Below, piece after piece: positions 12,062 to 23,172 of a stretch of DNA of 64,000 bases (the first letter of the stretch is position 1; every line of letters starts with the position of its first letter). Made by a program: the position numbers and the translations under genes. The notes below the pieces were generated by a model. That model had not been told where the DNA came from and did not search any database. It was given only the letters and a program-made list of their open reading frames with translations. The DNA is from Capsicum annuum (Eukaryota; Streptophyta; Magnoliopsida; Solanales; Solanaceae): the NCBI RefSeq assembly GCF_002878395.1, contig NW_025892834.1:76941-140940 (forward strand), read 5' to 3'.

Positions 12062-12262
12062 TAGTCAGTAGCACACTGCGCCACATGAGAAAATAACAAT
12101 TGTCAAATTCCAGTAGGGGCCTGCGATAGTGGCCTCGCGCCAACCTTCCAAGTCGTAAATGAAGTGGCAACGTGATGGCTCCACGTCGCGCCATCCCTCA
12201 ATTTCCCAATTATCAAATTCTAGTGACACGGTGCAATTAGTGCCGCATCGCGCCAGGGGTCC
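12062..12262 (+). repeat. CpG-rich module array, 5' LTR A
   Basis: About four degenerate units of 50-60 bases each begin CAGTRG and carry a GCGATGGCTCC / CGTCGCGCCA core that can fold back. The clearest unit is at 12165-12200. It lies some 70-270 bases upstream of the TATA-like box, the usual place of LTR enhancer sequence. Confidence 0.65.
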
Positions 12263-12328
12263 AATTCAAAAAAATTTCACTAAAATTAAAAGACGCATCC
12301 AGGGTTAAAAGGGTTAATTTACCACTCC

Positions 12329-12335
12329 TATTTAA
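12329..12335 (+). promoter_or_regulatory. TATA-like box of LTR A
   Basis: TATTTAA is conserved between both LTRs (20188-20194 in the 3' LTR) and lies between the CpG array and an 'actagggtttca' leader. It is a plausible core promoter; no start site can be fixed from sequence. Confidence 0.5.
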
Positions 12336-14433
12336 GCCCTTTAACATGAGATTCAGCTATTTGGAACCTAAAATATACTAGTTTCTCTCAACTTTCTCTC
12401 AAGAACAAGCTAGGGTTTCAATTGGGGATTCAATTTCAAGAAAGTCTCTCCATCAATCTTTGCTAAATCAAGAACTAAGGTATGCATTGTGTTGATTTAT
12501 GGATTTCTTTCATCCATAAAGCTCAAGAACCCTATTTTAAATTATGAATCATGGTTATTATATTGTGGGTTAATCAAGTTATGTGATGGTTGTTGTTTGA
12601 TTCCCGTGTTGGGGTCCTTATGTGAAATTTTGAAAACTACGTTAGCATATAAATTGAAATCCATGAATTTGGTGGTTTATGATTTATGAAATTTGATGAT
12701 TTCACCTTTTCCTTAATTTGTGCATGTAAAGTTTTTGATAAAATGCCTAAAGGGATAGAAATTATGTACTATAGCTGAATTGTGACCCAGATGACAATGT
12801 ATGCTTTAACCTTATGTTCAAAATGACTTCCATGTTATTCTTATGTATTGAAATTGCTTGTGGGGTTGCTCATGAGTTAGCCTTATAAAATTATGCTATG
12901 TATACATGCTATCTTAGTCACGTACCAAGCTATGATAATCAAATGCCCATGAAATATCTCCAACTATTGTATTATGGATTGTTGATGTTAGTCATGTATT
13001 CAATAATGTCATGCCTTGTCAATTTCCTTCCATCGAGTCCTGGGGGTACTTGTACCCAAAAAATATAGTTGTGTGCCTAGATTTAGTGTCATGTTTTCAC
13101 GATATCTTCAGTCAAGCCATGGTCCATAGAACCCAGTCAGTCATTTATCTCAGGAAAGATCAGTAATTCAGTATTCTCAATAGTATTCCGTCAGTTAATG
13201 GAACTCCATGAATTCAGTCTAGTCCAATTCAGTTAGTCATGTTCAGTGTGTATTCAGATGGGAGTAGGAATTAGCACCGAGTAAACCCAAGGATGGGAAC
13301 TCACCTGTTATAGGAGGGTGTGATTCTTAGAAGCAATCCTTCCATTCCAGAACTACGTAGCCAGCGTAGGTTGAGACATCATAGCCTATTATATAAGGGT
13401 AGATGAGGTGGCTTAACCTATTATATAAGGGTTCCCACCATTCTCACTAAAGTAACCTGTTATATGAGGGTTACTTACAGATTGTCCTTACCAGTGGTGC
13501 GGTATTGACACCCTTCTAATTGGGGTTACAGATTGGACCCCAACTCATCCATAATGGTGTACTAGGGGCATGTCGGTTAGATAACTACTTCCTACAGTTT
13601 CAGTAATAGAATCAGGACTGTCAGATACAGTTATTCAGTCTCAGTAATAGAACTCAGATAGTTCTACAAAATTCAGGACTGTCAGATATAGTCAACTCAG
13701 AATAGTATGGAACTCAGCTAGTTCTATCTGACTCAGGACTGTCAGATATAGTCACTCATGTTATCAGTTATATCAGCCATCAGAACTCAGTTCTTAGTCA
13801 TGTTAGTTACAGTAAATTTATGATGTCATGATCTCAGATATAGTTACTATGTATTCATGCATGTATTCTCATGTTCATATTAGTCAGTTAGCTAGTATTG
13901 TTCATGCATATAAACCCCATAACCTACCTCTCAAGCATACCAGTACATTCAAAGTACTGACGTATTTGCGCTATGGTGTCTTATACCATAGGTGCAGAAT
14001 CACGAGCTCTAGAGCATCAGTAACATTCTAGTCTCAGCAGTTCGAGTTAGCAGTGAGTCCTCATCTCTCGAGGACATGATCATTTATTTATTATCTCATT
14101 AAGTAATTTATTAGTTGGAGTTAGTTGGGGACATATCCCATCAACTCCTCATTCAGATAGTTCAGTCAGTTTGAGGCTTTCCAGACTATCATGTTCAGAC
14201 TATCATATTATTTCAGTTTTGTTTTGGGTATTTCATACCCCATTCAGATGTTATATCTTTATCAGTTATGTTACAGTCTTGAACCTTATGGCTTTTCAGT
14301 TCATATTTCTATAACCATACAGTATATTATGCAGTATATAGGTACAGATATCAGTCATGGGTTAACATGTGATCCTTTGGGGTCATGAGCACCATGTAGC
14401 ATTCTGGGTACCTAATTCGGGGTGTTACAAACT

Positions 14434-14446
14434 TGGTATTAGAGCC
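14434..14446 (+). other. Primer binding site, element A (tRNA-iMet type)
   Basis: TGGTATTAGAGCC lies 5 bases after the LTR end and fits the 3' end of plant initiator-Met tRNA with one C-to-T change. Confidence 0.85.
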
Positions 14447-14650
14447 TAAGGTTCAATAGAGTCCTAGGAAGCCTGAAAGTCGTATCTAGTTGAGTCTTGT
14501 GCATGGGTATCTTGCATGCCATATTTATGTACAGGAGGATATTTGATGTTTTAGGAACAGTTTCCCTTCTTTTAGTATTCATGTCATGCCAGTGAGCATA
14601 ATCTCAAGTCAATCTGTCAATCTAATCTGTTTCTCCTTTTTTCTACAAAC

Positions 14651-15678
14651 ATGCCTCGTAATAGAAGAAACGGGAATCAGTCAGCCCCTATCCCAAAAAA
14701 CCTTTGGGCGAACATGATTCTCATGCAGAGTTTAGAGCTGAATTCACTACTCTGGCTCAGTTTTTTATCGCTCAAAATGAATGACCAACTATTATTTCGG
14801 CCAACCTAGTGGCCAATTTAGCTGCATCCAAGATTCGGGACTTCACCCGAATGAATACTCCATCCTTTTTCTTGAGTTTAAGTCAGATGAGGACCCTCAG
14901 GAATTCATCGATCAAGTTTAGAAAGTTTCAAATGTTATGGGGATGTCAGCTGTTCAAAGTGCTGAACTAGCTGCATATTAGTTGCAAGATGTTGCTCATA
15001 CTTGGTACAAGTAGTAGAAGTCAGAAACATTGGTTGATGCAAGACCTATAGAGTGAGAGGAGTTTGTCACCCCATTTTTAGAGAGGTTCTTTCCCCTAGA
15101 GCTGAGAGAGACTAATTTGTTAGAATTCATCAACCTCAGGAAGGGTAATATGACGGTGAAAAAGTATTCTCTTAAGTTTAGTCAATTATACAGATATGCC
15201 CCTCATGTGATTGCAGACAACATGGCTAAGATGAGTAAGTTTGTTTCTAGGGTGAATGATAGTATGGTCAATGAGTGAAGGTCCGATGTTGAATAGTAAC
15301 ATAACTTTAGCCAGGCTTATGACTCATGCTCAGTAGATAGATAACCAAAAGATTAAGATGGGGGAGAAGCAGAATAAAAGAGAAAGGTCAGGTAGTTTTA
15401 ATTTTGCTCAGCCCAAATCAGAAGGAGGAAATTGTTCTCAGTTTTGTCCTAAGTCATCAGTTCCAGCTCCTTCTTTAGATAGTGCTCCAGCTCCTAAGTT
15501 TAGGGAGGGTAATAAAGATAGAGCGCCAGGCTTTAACTTTCAGGGCAGTACTAGCAGTGCCCGCACCTATCCTCTTTGCCAGACTTATGGCAAGCACCAT
15601 CAAGGTATTTGTAGACCTGGTAGTGGTATTTGTTTCAAGAGTGGCAAGCCAGGCCATAGAGTCCGAGACTGTCCTTAG
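14651..15678 (+). pseudogene. gag: Gag remnant, element A
   Basis: Gag forms the particle around element RNA. The start ATG 14651 gives MPRNRRNGNQ, matching the Arg/Asn-rich start of related Gag proteins. The capsid part is recognisable through LQDVAHTWY, FLERFFPLELRE, NLRKGNMTV and KYSLKFSQL. The nucleic-acid-binding end has one zinc knuckle near 15632-15672 in which the second Cys reads Ser (CFKSGKPGHRVRDC). In-frame stops replace Gln or Trp near 14917, 14981, 15013, 15051 and 15333; a frameshift lies near 14700-14790. The frame closes at TAG 15676, where relatives read Gln. The part 15358-15678 is open. It is not functional. Confidence 0.85.
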
Positions 15679-15758
15679 CCAGGTCCTCAAGGTTAGCAGA
15701 ACTGTTCCTCAGCTCAGTGCGGTCGCCCAAAACAACAGGGTGCCACTTTTAGTGCTAC

Positions 15759-16110
15759 TTGTGGGCAACGCCTAAACAAACTCTATGCTCTCAGTCCCGG
15801 CAAGATCAGGAAAATTCTCCTAATGTGGTTACTGGTATGTTACAGATCTTTCAAGTGCATGTTTATGCATTAATAGATCCAGGTGCTTCCCTGTCTTTTA
15901 TTACTCCCTATATGGCAGTTCATCTCGGAGTCAGTCCCAAAATTCTAGCAGAGCCCTTCCCGATCTCTACCCCAGTGGGTAAAACCATCATAGCCCGACG
16001 GGTATACAAGAACTGTCCGATTATGATATTTCAAAAAGTCACTTTAGCAGACTTAATCAAATTAGAGATGACTAATTTTGATATCATTCTCAGGATGGAT
16101 TGGCTTTAAT
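15759..16110 (+). pseudogene. Retropepsin (protease) remnant, element A
   Basis: Aspartic protease domain of Ty3 Pol, which cuts the polyprotein. The active-site region reads LIDPGASLSFITP, the DPG form common in this clade, with the catalytic Asp kept. It is followed by VGVSP-like and NCPI sequence and the closing ILRMDWL (normally ILGMDWL). The TGG of DWL is kept, but a stop follows directly at 16108. The domain itself is open over 117 codons, yet it is cut off from Gag and RT by stops, so it can only be a fragment. Confidence 0.85.
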
Positions 16111-16319
16111 CCTGCTATGCCACAGTCGACTGCAGAAATAAAATAGTCCAGTTCCAGTTTTTGAATGAACCAGTCCTACAGTGGAAGGGTAGTGTATCCA
16201 TTTTTAGAGGTCAGCTTATTTCCTACCTTCGGGCACAAAAAATAATATCTATGGGATGTGTCTATCATCTTGTTTGAGTTAAGGACACTAATTCTAAAAC
16301 TCCCCGTCTTGAATCAGTC

Positions 16320-17180
16320 CTAGTTGTGAGTGAATATTTAGATGTCTTTCCCAAAGATCTTCCAGGGATTACTCCCAAAAGGGAAATAGACTTTGGCATT
16401 GATCTTCTTCCAGATACTCAGCCTATATCTATTCCGCCATATAGAATGTCACCAGTAGAACTCAGAGAACTGAAAGAACAGTTAAAGGATCTCTTAGATA
16501 AGGGATTCATCAGGCCCAGTGTGTCCCCATGGGGTGCACAAATCTTATTCGTGTGAAAGAAAGAAGGTTCTCTCAAAATATGCATTGATTACCATCAGCT
16601 CAATAAATTCACAGTCAAGAACAAGTATCCTCTTCCCAGAATCGATGACTTATTTGACCAACTTCAGGGTGCCAGCTATTTCTCTAATATAGACCTCAGA
16701 TCAGGCTACCATTAGCTCAGAGTTAGAGAATGTGACATTCCAAAAATAGCCTTCCTAATCGGTATGGTCACTTCAAATTGGTAGTCATGTCCTTTGGTAT
16801 TACCAATGCCCAAAATCTTTCATGGACTTGATGAACCATGTATTCAAGTAGTACTTGGATATGTTCGTCATAGTCTTTATAGATGATATTCTGGTCTATT
16901 CCCACAGTGAGCGTGATCATGCAGACCATCTCAAAATCATACTTTATACTCTCAGAGATCATCAGTTGTTCGCCAAATTTAGTAAGTATGAATTTTGGCT
17001 AAGGTTAGTAGCATTCCTTGGCCATATCATTTCAGGTGATGGCATTAGAGTAGATCCTCAAAAGACTGAAGTGGTAAGAACTGGCCCAGACTTGTCTCTC
17101 CATCAGACATTAGGAGTTTCTTTATTATAGCTGGCTATTATAGATGGTTTGTTGAAGGATCTTCTTCTATTGCATCCCCT
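16320..17180 (+). pseudogene. Reverse transcriptase remnant, element A
   Basis: The RT core is seen in order: [72 protein letters not shown] and the catalytic FIDDILVYS (Asp pair near 16883-16888), ending in the [14 protein letters not shown] thumb region. TGA replaces Trp in the LFVWKK motif (16554), and TAG replaces Gln in YHQLR (near 16712) and in FKQYLD (near 16849). Frameshifts lie near 16750, 16810 and 17085. The active-site pair survives, but the frame is destroyed in at least six places. Confidence 0.9.
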
Positions 17181-17888
17181 ATGTCCAGATTAACTCAAAA
17201 GAAAGTCAAGTTTCAGTGGTCAGATCTTTGTGAGAAGAGTTTTCAGGAGTTGAAGACTCGACTTACCTCAGCCCCAATCTTAGCTCTTTCAGACGGTCTA
17301 GATGGGTATGTAGTGTACTGTGATACATCTAGAGTAGGTTTTGGTTGTGTCCTTATGCAGCATGGTAAGGTCACAGCCTACGCCTCCAGACAGCTTAAAC
17401 CCTATGAGAAGAATTATTCTACTCATGATCTTAAATTAACAGCCGTAGTATTTGCCTTAAAGATTTGGAGGCATTATCTATACGGAGTTCATGTAGATGT
17501 ATTCACAGATCATAAGAGCCTTAAATATGTCTTTTCTAAAAAAGATCTCAATCTTTGTCAGAGAAGGTGGTTAGAGCTCTTGAAAGATTATGACATGAGT
17601 GTCCTTTTTCATCCAAGAAAGGCCAATGTAGTGTCCGATGCTCTCAGTAGACTATCTATGGGTAGTGTTACTCATGTTGAGGACAGTAAGAAGAAGTTAG
17701 CCCAAAAAATCCATCAGCTAGTCAGACTAGACGTTCGCTTAGTCGATACAGAGGAGGGTGATATATGGGTTAAGAGTAGTTCAAAATCATCTCTAGTTTC
17801 TGAGGTAAAAGAAAAGCAAGATAGAGATCCCTGTTTAGTCAAGTTGAAAGAGTCAGTTAAGGATCAGAAAGTGGAGGTTTTCTCTTAA
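17181..17888 (+). pseudogene. RNase H and linker, element A
   Basis: This is the longest intact frame of element A (235 codons). It holds [19 protein letters not shown] (catalytic Asp), [34 protein letters not shown] (Asp), [11 protein letters not shown] and the DALSRLSMG end. The Glu of DLEL reads Lys, so the metal site is damaged even though the frame is open. A linker follows and ends at TAA 17886 just before the integrase. The same Glu-to-Lys change occurs in element C, which is a different family. Confidence 0.88.
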
Positions 17889-17895
17889 GGGGGAT

Positions 17896-19254
17896 ATGGT
17901 TCTGCATTGTCAGGGTCGTCTGTGTATTCCAGATGTAGATGACTTAAGGCAGAAAATTCTTGCAGAAGCACATGGTGTGCACTACTCTATTTATCCAGGG
18001 GCCACAAAGATGTACCGCAACTTGTGGGAGGTCTATTGGTGGAGTGGGATGAAGAGGGATATTGCAGAGTTTATGGCTAAGTGCTCTACATGTCAGTAGG
18101 TTAAGATAGAGCATCAGAAGCCTAGTGGACCTATGCAGGAGTTCATTATTCCTACTTGGAAGTGAGAAGAAGTAAACATGGACTTCGTGATGGGTTTGCC
18201 TCGAACTCGTCATCAGCATGATTTATTCTGGGTCGTCGTAGATAGGATAACCACATCAGCTCATTTCCTTCCTATTTATACCTCTTATTTAGTTGAGGAT
18301 TATGCCAAACTCTACATCAGAGAGTTGGTTAGATTTCACGATATTTCGTTATCTATTATCTCATATAGAGGTACCCAGTTCACCTCTTATTTTTAGAAAA
18401 CATTCTAAAAAGGTCTTGGTACCCAAATTCATCTTAGTACAACCTTTCATCCTCAGCCAGATGGTCAATAATAAAGGACCATTCAGACCCTAGAAGATAT
18501 GCTAAGGGCATGTGCATTTGATTTCACGGGTAGTTGGGATGACCACTTGCCTTTGATTGAGTTTGCATATAATAATAGCTATCATTCCAGTATTCAGATG
18601 GCTCCATTCAAAACTCTCTATGGTAGGAAGTGCAGATCTTCAATCGATTGGTTTGAATTTAGTGAAGCCTCAGTTATAGGGCCTGACTTAGTATTCAGTG
18701 CCTTAGAGAAAGCCCAGTTGATCACAGAAAGACTCTGGGATGCTCAGAGCCAACAGAAGTCTTATGCAGATGTGCGTAGAAAGGATCTTAAGTTTGAGAT
18801 TGGTGACTATATCTATCTAAAATTCTCTCCCATGAAGGGAGTGAAAAAGTTCAGTAAGAAGGAAAAGCTCAGTCCCCGATATGTTGGTCCCTTCAAAATT
18901 CTCAGTCGCTTCGGCAAGGTAGCTTATGAGCTCGAATTGCCTTCAAATCTAGCCTCAGTTCATCCAGTCTTCCATGTCTCTTTTCGCAATAAGTATATAG
19001 GTGAACCAACAGTTATAGTCCCTATTCAGAGCATAGATGTTCAGAATAGCCTCTATAATGAGGAGATTCCAGTCAAAATTCTAGACTACCATACTAGTAG
19101 ACTGAGGAACAAAAAAGTCCCTCTAGTCAAAGTTCTTTGGAAAAATTAGTCCTTTGAGGGAGCTACTTAGGAAGAAAAAGTAGATATGCGTACCAAGTAC
19201 CCTCACCTCTTCTCCGCTGACTCAGATCTAGATCAAGGTGATAGTTCTTCTTAA
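17896..19254 (+). pseudogene. Integrase with chromodomain-like tail, element A
   Basis: The zinc domain shows HYSIYPGATKMY and KCSTC. The core has the first Asp in NMDFVMGLP, but the second catalytic Asp of ISDRGTQF reads Tyr (ISYRGTQF, near 18360); the Glu of TLEDML is kept. The C-terminal part (18499-19149, 216 open codons) includes [28 protein letters not shown] (GPY/F module) and PVFHVSF, then the [20 protein letters not shown] tail that marks Tekay-like chromoviruses. TAG or TGA stands for Gln or Trp near 18098, 18164, 18394, 19147 and 19168. The end TAA 19252-19254 matches the natural stop. It is dead both by stops and by loss of an active-site residue. Confidence 0.9.
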
Positions 19255-19686
19255 GCTTTTTAGTTTTCATGTCCAGATTTTAGTTATGACTTGGTATCAG
19301 CCTCATGTTCAGGATTCCATTTTTTAAACACTTGGTACTAAGTACCATTGCTTATCCAATTATATGTTCATGCATCAGATTAGTCATGTGTTCATGCATC
19401 AGACATGCATTCTCCTTGTGAGAAGACTCAGTTATTAGAAATCTTAGTCATGTAATGAGTTCCGTTATGTATTCAAGCATCAGATATGTGTGATCAGCTT
19501 ATCAGTACTCTCAGTCATGTATTCATGTATCAAATCAGTCAGGAAATCATGCATCAGATATGCATGCTTTATATGAATCTTAGAAATATCAGTTATGTAG
19601 TCATGTTTCAATGTTCATGTTCAGTTTTTACTTTGGCTTATAGTTTATTCCCTCTTAGTTAGTCTCATTCAAGGATGAATATTCCC
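19255..19686 (+). other. 3' noncoding leader to the PPT, element A
   Basis: No gene is present. A loose repeat of 'catgcatcagat' type phrases recurs about every 60 bases between 19360 and 19570. The end carries the conserved 'attcaaggatgaat' phrase found before the PPT in B1 as well. Confidence 0.6.
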
Positions 19687-19696
19687 AAGGGGGAGA
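19687..19696 (+). other. Polypurine tract, element A
   Basis: AAGGGGGAGA stands 3 bases before the 3' LTR. Element B1 has the same tract, which supports a shared clade. Confidence 0.85.
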
Positions 19697-19699
19697 TAT

Positions 19700-22263
19700 T
19701 GTAATACCCCAAAGTTTCCTAACTAATTTTATCTCAAGAATGTCAAGTATTAGCTTCTAAATTGAATGATGTTTATTCCATGAGCAATTTTCAAGATTTT
19801 CACTTTTTGTTATGTGAAAAATTCAATAAGCTTTCCATCGATATAAAATTCACCTTAATCCAATAACCGGGTAAGAAGTTATGTCTATTTCAAGTTCCCA
19901 TTGTAAAACAGCACCATATTAGTCAGTGGCGCACCGTGCCACAGGAGAAAATGGCAATTGCCAAATTGCATTAGGGTTCCACAATAATGGCACGTCGTGC
20001 CAAAATTTTAGGTCGTAAATGAAGTGGCAACGCGATGGCTCCGCGTCGCGCCATCCCTTAATTTTCTAGTTGTCAAATTCCAGTGACACGGTGCGATAGC
20101 ACCGCGTCGCGCTAGAGGTCTAATTCGGGAAAATTTCACTAAAATTAAAAGACGCATCCAGGGTTAAAAGGGTCAATTTTTCACCCTTATTTAAGCCTTT
20201 TAACATGAGATTCAACTATTTGGAACCCAAAATATACTAGTTTCTCTCAAGAACAAACTAGGGTTTTGGGGATTCAATTTCAAGAAAGTCTCTCCATCAA
20301 TCTTCGCTAAATCCAGAACTAAGGTATTCGTTGTGTTGATTTATGAATTCTTTTCATCCATAAATCTCAAGAACCCTATTTTAAATTATAAATAATGATT
20401 ATTATGTTATGGGTTGATCAAGTTATGTGATGATTGTTGTTTGAATCCTGTGTTGGGTTTCTTGTGTTAAATTATGAAAACTACCTTAGCATATAAATTG
20501 AAATCCATGAATTAGGTGGTTTATGATTTGTAAAATTTGATGATTTCATCTATACCTTAAGTTGTGTATTAAGGTTTTTGATAAAATGCCTAAAGGGATA
20601 GAAATTATATACTATAGCTAAATTATGACCCAAATAACAATGTATGCTTTAACCTTATATTCAAAATAACTTCCATATTATTCTTATGTATTCAAATTGC
20701 TTGTGGGATTGGTCATGAGTTAGCCTTATGAAATTATGCTATGTATATATGCTATCTTATTCACGTACCAAGCTATGATAATCAAATGCCCATGAAATAT
20801 CTCCAACTATTGTATTATGGATTGTTGATGTTGGTCATGTATTCAATAATGTCATGCCTTGTCAGTTTCCTTCCATCGAGTCCTGGTGGTACTTGTACCC
20901 GAAATATATAGCTGTGTGCCTAGATTTAGTGTCATGTTTTCACGATATCCTCAGTCAAGCCATGGTCTATAGAACCCAGTCAGTCATGTGACTTAGGATA
21001 GCTCAGTAATTCAGTAATCTCAATAGTATTCCATCAGCTAATGGAACTCCATGAATTCAGTCTAGTCCAGTACAGTTAATCATGTCAGTGTCTATTTAGA
21101 TGGAAGTAGGAATTAACACCGAGTGAACCCAAGGATAGGAACTTACCTGTTATATGAGGGTGTGATTCTTAGAAGCAATCTTTGCATTCCAGAACTATGT
21201 AGCCAGCATAAGTTGAGACATCATAGCCTGTTATATGAGGGTAGATGAGGTGGCTTAACCTGTTATATGAGGGTTCCCACTATTTTCACTAGAGTTACCT
21301 ATTATATAAGGGTTACTCACAGATTGTCCTTACCACTGGCGCGGTGTTGACACCCTTCTAATTAAGGTTATAGATTGGACCCCAACTCATCAACAATGGC
21401 ATATTAAGGGCATGTCGGTTAGATAACTACTTCCCATAGTTTCAGTTATAGAATTAGGACTGTCAGATACAGTTATTCAGTCTTAGTAATAGAACTCAGA
21501 TAGTTCTACAGAATTTACAACTGTCAGATATAGTCAACTGAGAACAGTATGGCACTTAGCTAGTTCCATCAGACACAAGACTATCAGATACAGTCACTCA
21601 TGTTATCAATTATATCAGCCATCAGAACTCAGTTATCAGTTATGTTAGTTATCAGTAGATTCATGTTATCACGATCTCAGATATAGTCACTATGTATTCA
21701 ATCATGTATTCTCACATTCATATTAATCAGTTAGCTAGTATTGTTGATGCATATGAACCCTATGCATTCATCCTACCTCACATGTATACCAGCATATTCA
21801 AAGTACTGACGCATTTATACTATGGTGTCTTATACCATAGGATCAGAATCACGAGCTCCAGAGTATCAGTAGCATTCCAGTCTCAGCAGTCAGAGTTAGC
21901 AGTGTGTCCTCATCTCTCGAGGACATGATAATTTATTTATTGTCTCATTAATTAATTTATTAGTTGGAGTTAGTTGGGGACATGTCCCATCAACTCCCCA
22001 TTTAGACAGTTCAGTCAGTTACAGACTTTCCAGACTATCATGTTATTTTAGTTTTGTTTTGGGTATTTCATACCCCATTCAGGTGTTATATCTTTATCAG
22101 TTATGTCACAGTCTTGAACCTTATGTCCTTTCAGTTCATGTTTCCACAATTATACAGTATATTTGCAGTATACAGGTACAGATATCAATCATGGGTTAAC
22201 TTGTGGTCCTTCGGGGTCATGAGCATATTGTAGCATTTCGGGTACCAGATCTGGGGTGTTACA
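19700..22263 (+). repeat. 3' LTR of element A
   Basis: 2564 bases from TGTAATACCCC to GGGGTGTTACA. It holds the CpG array at 19920-20115, with the perfect 15-base palindrome TGGCACGTCGTGCCA (19988-20002) and the hairpin CGGTGC-gata-GCACCG (20089-20104). A TATTTAA box lies at 20188-20194. It differs from the 5' LTR by scattered transitions and small indels. Confidence 0.92.
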
Positions 22264-22560
22264 ATATGTATGTGAGTTAAGGTCATAATAAACCCCTAAC
22301 ACAAAGTTGGGTTGAAAGCTTCTCTACCAACTTTAAGTTTTCATATAAGTTTCTACTTGGATTAACTTCAGGTAGTCCTCCTAGAATATGAGCAGTTACA
22401 TGACCCATTAGACACCAAATTGATAGTTTTTTATTCTTCTTTCCAACGTCATATAATGTTTGTCAATTCGAGTCTGAACCAAAAAGTATGAATATATTAG
22501 TGAGGCTCCGTCCAAATGGCATGATAGGTGGAACACTACAAGGACCTAGACGCACCATTG
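22264..22560 (+). other. Unclassified repeat left of hAT MITE
   Basis: It continues the duplicated repeat (copy 2: 41971-42263) after the element A insertion. No coding and no clear boundary are seen. Confidence 0.5.
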
Positions 22561-22568
22561 GTCACAAG

Positions 22569-23164
22569 TAGGGATGGCAATGGGGCATTGCGGGTGCGGG
22601 TTGGTGTGGGTTTTAAGCTATGTGGGGCGGTGCGGGTTAAAGTAAGTTTTTTATAAAATGATGCGGTGCGATGTGGGTTGCGGGTATATGCGGGTTTAAA
22701 TAAAAAAAAATCTAAAAATTAGTATTATATTCGTGAATATACCTAAAATTATATGTATTCTTTATTTAAAATTTTATGATACTTAAAATGGCATGTATAC
22801 ATTACAAATAAATAATTTTATAGCTTTTTAAATATCTCTATTCATTTTTTTTTAAAATATGATATTTAATTATTATTACTTGTACACATGATACTTTTTG
22901 ACAATTTCTTAATGAAAAATGATATAATAGAAATTAGTTGTTATTATATTCTACTTGTAGATTTAGAAATATTATGATTTTCAATGGAGTTACTAATTTT
23001 TCAAAAAAACCAAAAAATAAAAATATGGGGCGGTGCGGTGCGGGTATGCGTGGGTATAAGTGTTGGGTGGGTTTATGCGGGTTTAAAGGTGATGCGGTGA
23101 GGTGTGGTGCGATTTTAAAATTTACGGGTTTAGAAAAACCCACACCACACCATTACCATCCCTA
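22569..23164 (+). mobile_element. hAT-type MITE, copy 1
   Basis: This non-autonomous DNA transposon is 596 bases long. It starts TAGGGATGGCAATGGGG and ends with the inverted counterpart (CCATTACCATCCCTA). A perfect 8-bp target duplication GTCACAAG lies at 22561-22568 and 23165-23172, the hallmark length of hAT elements. Both ends carry GCGGGTT-rich subterminal repeats; the centre is AT-rich. It encodes nothing and needs transposase in trans. It sits at the same place in copy 2 (42272-42855), so it predates the tandem duplication. Confidence 0.9.
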
Positions 23165-23172
23165 GTCACAAG

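Larger units (their letters stand above)
11844..14429 (+). repeat. 5' LTR of element A
   Basis: 2586 bases from TGTAATACC to GGGGTGTTACA. It contains a CpG-rich hairpin array (12062-12262), then a TATA-like TATTTAA (12329-12335), then the transcribed leader. Repeated phrases 'CTGTTATATGAGGGT' (13300-13480) and 'GACTGTCAGATAcAGT' (13615-13750) occur as short internal repeats in its second half. Confidence 0.92.
11844..22263 (+). mobile_element. Full-length Ty3/Tekay-like retrotransposon (element A)
   Basis: A 10.4-kb element has both LTRs, an initiator-Met primer site, gag, protease, RT, RNase H, integrase with chromodomain-like tail and a polypurine tract, all in order. It is inserted in the repeat that runs unbroken in copy 2; the empty site is at 41970/41971. 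The flanks GTATT (11839-11843) and ATAT (22264-22267) look like a decayed 5-bp target duplication. LTRs differ by roughly one base in ten to twelve by eye, so it is old. Every gene is broken by stops or frameshifts. It was inserted after the tandem duplication, or its presence in copy 2 was lost cleanly, which is far less likely. Confidence 0.92.

Noticed and set aside
14434..14446. tRNA gene fragment
   Set aside because: Only the 13-base primer complement is present, next to an LTR end; no cloverleaf can be built.
15475..15775. Overlapping open frames on both strands across the gag zinc-knuckle region
   Set aside because: They are shadows of the Gag frame 15358-15678, which carries the recognisable knuckle.
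14651..19254. Reassignment of TAG as a Gln codon, given the many TAG-for-Gln positions
   Set aside because: TGA for Trp, TAA stops and many frameshifts occur in the same frames, and the natural ends use ordinary stops. Decay through deamination explains all of it.
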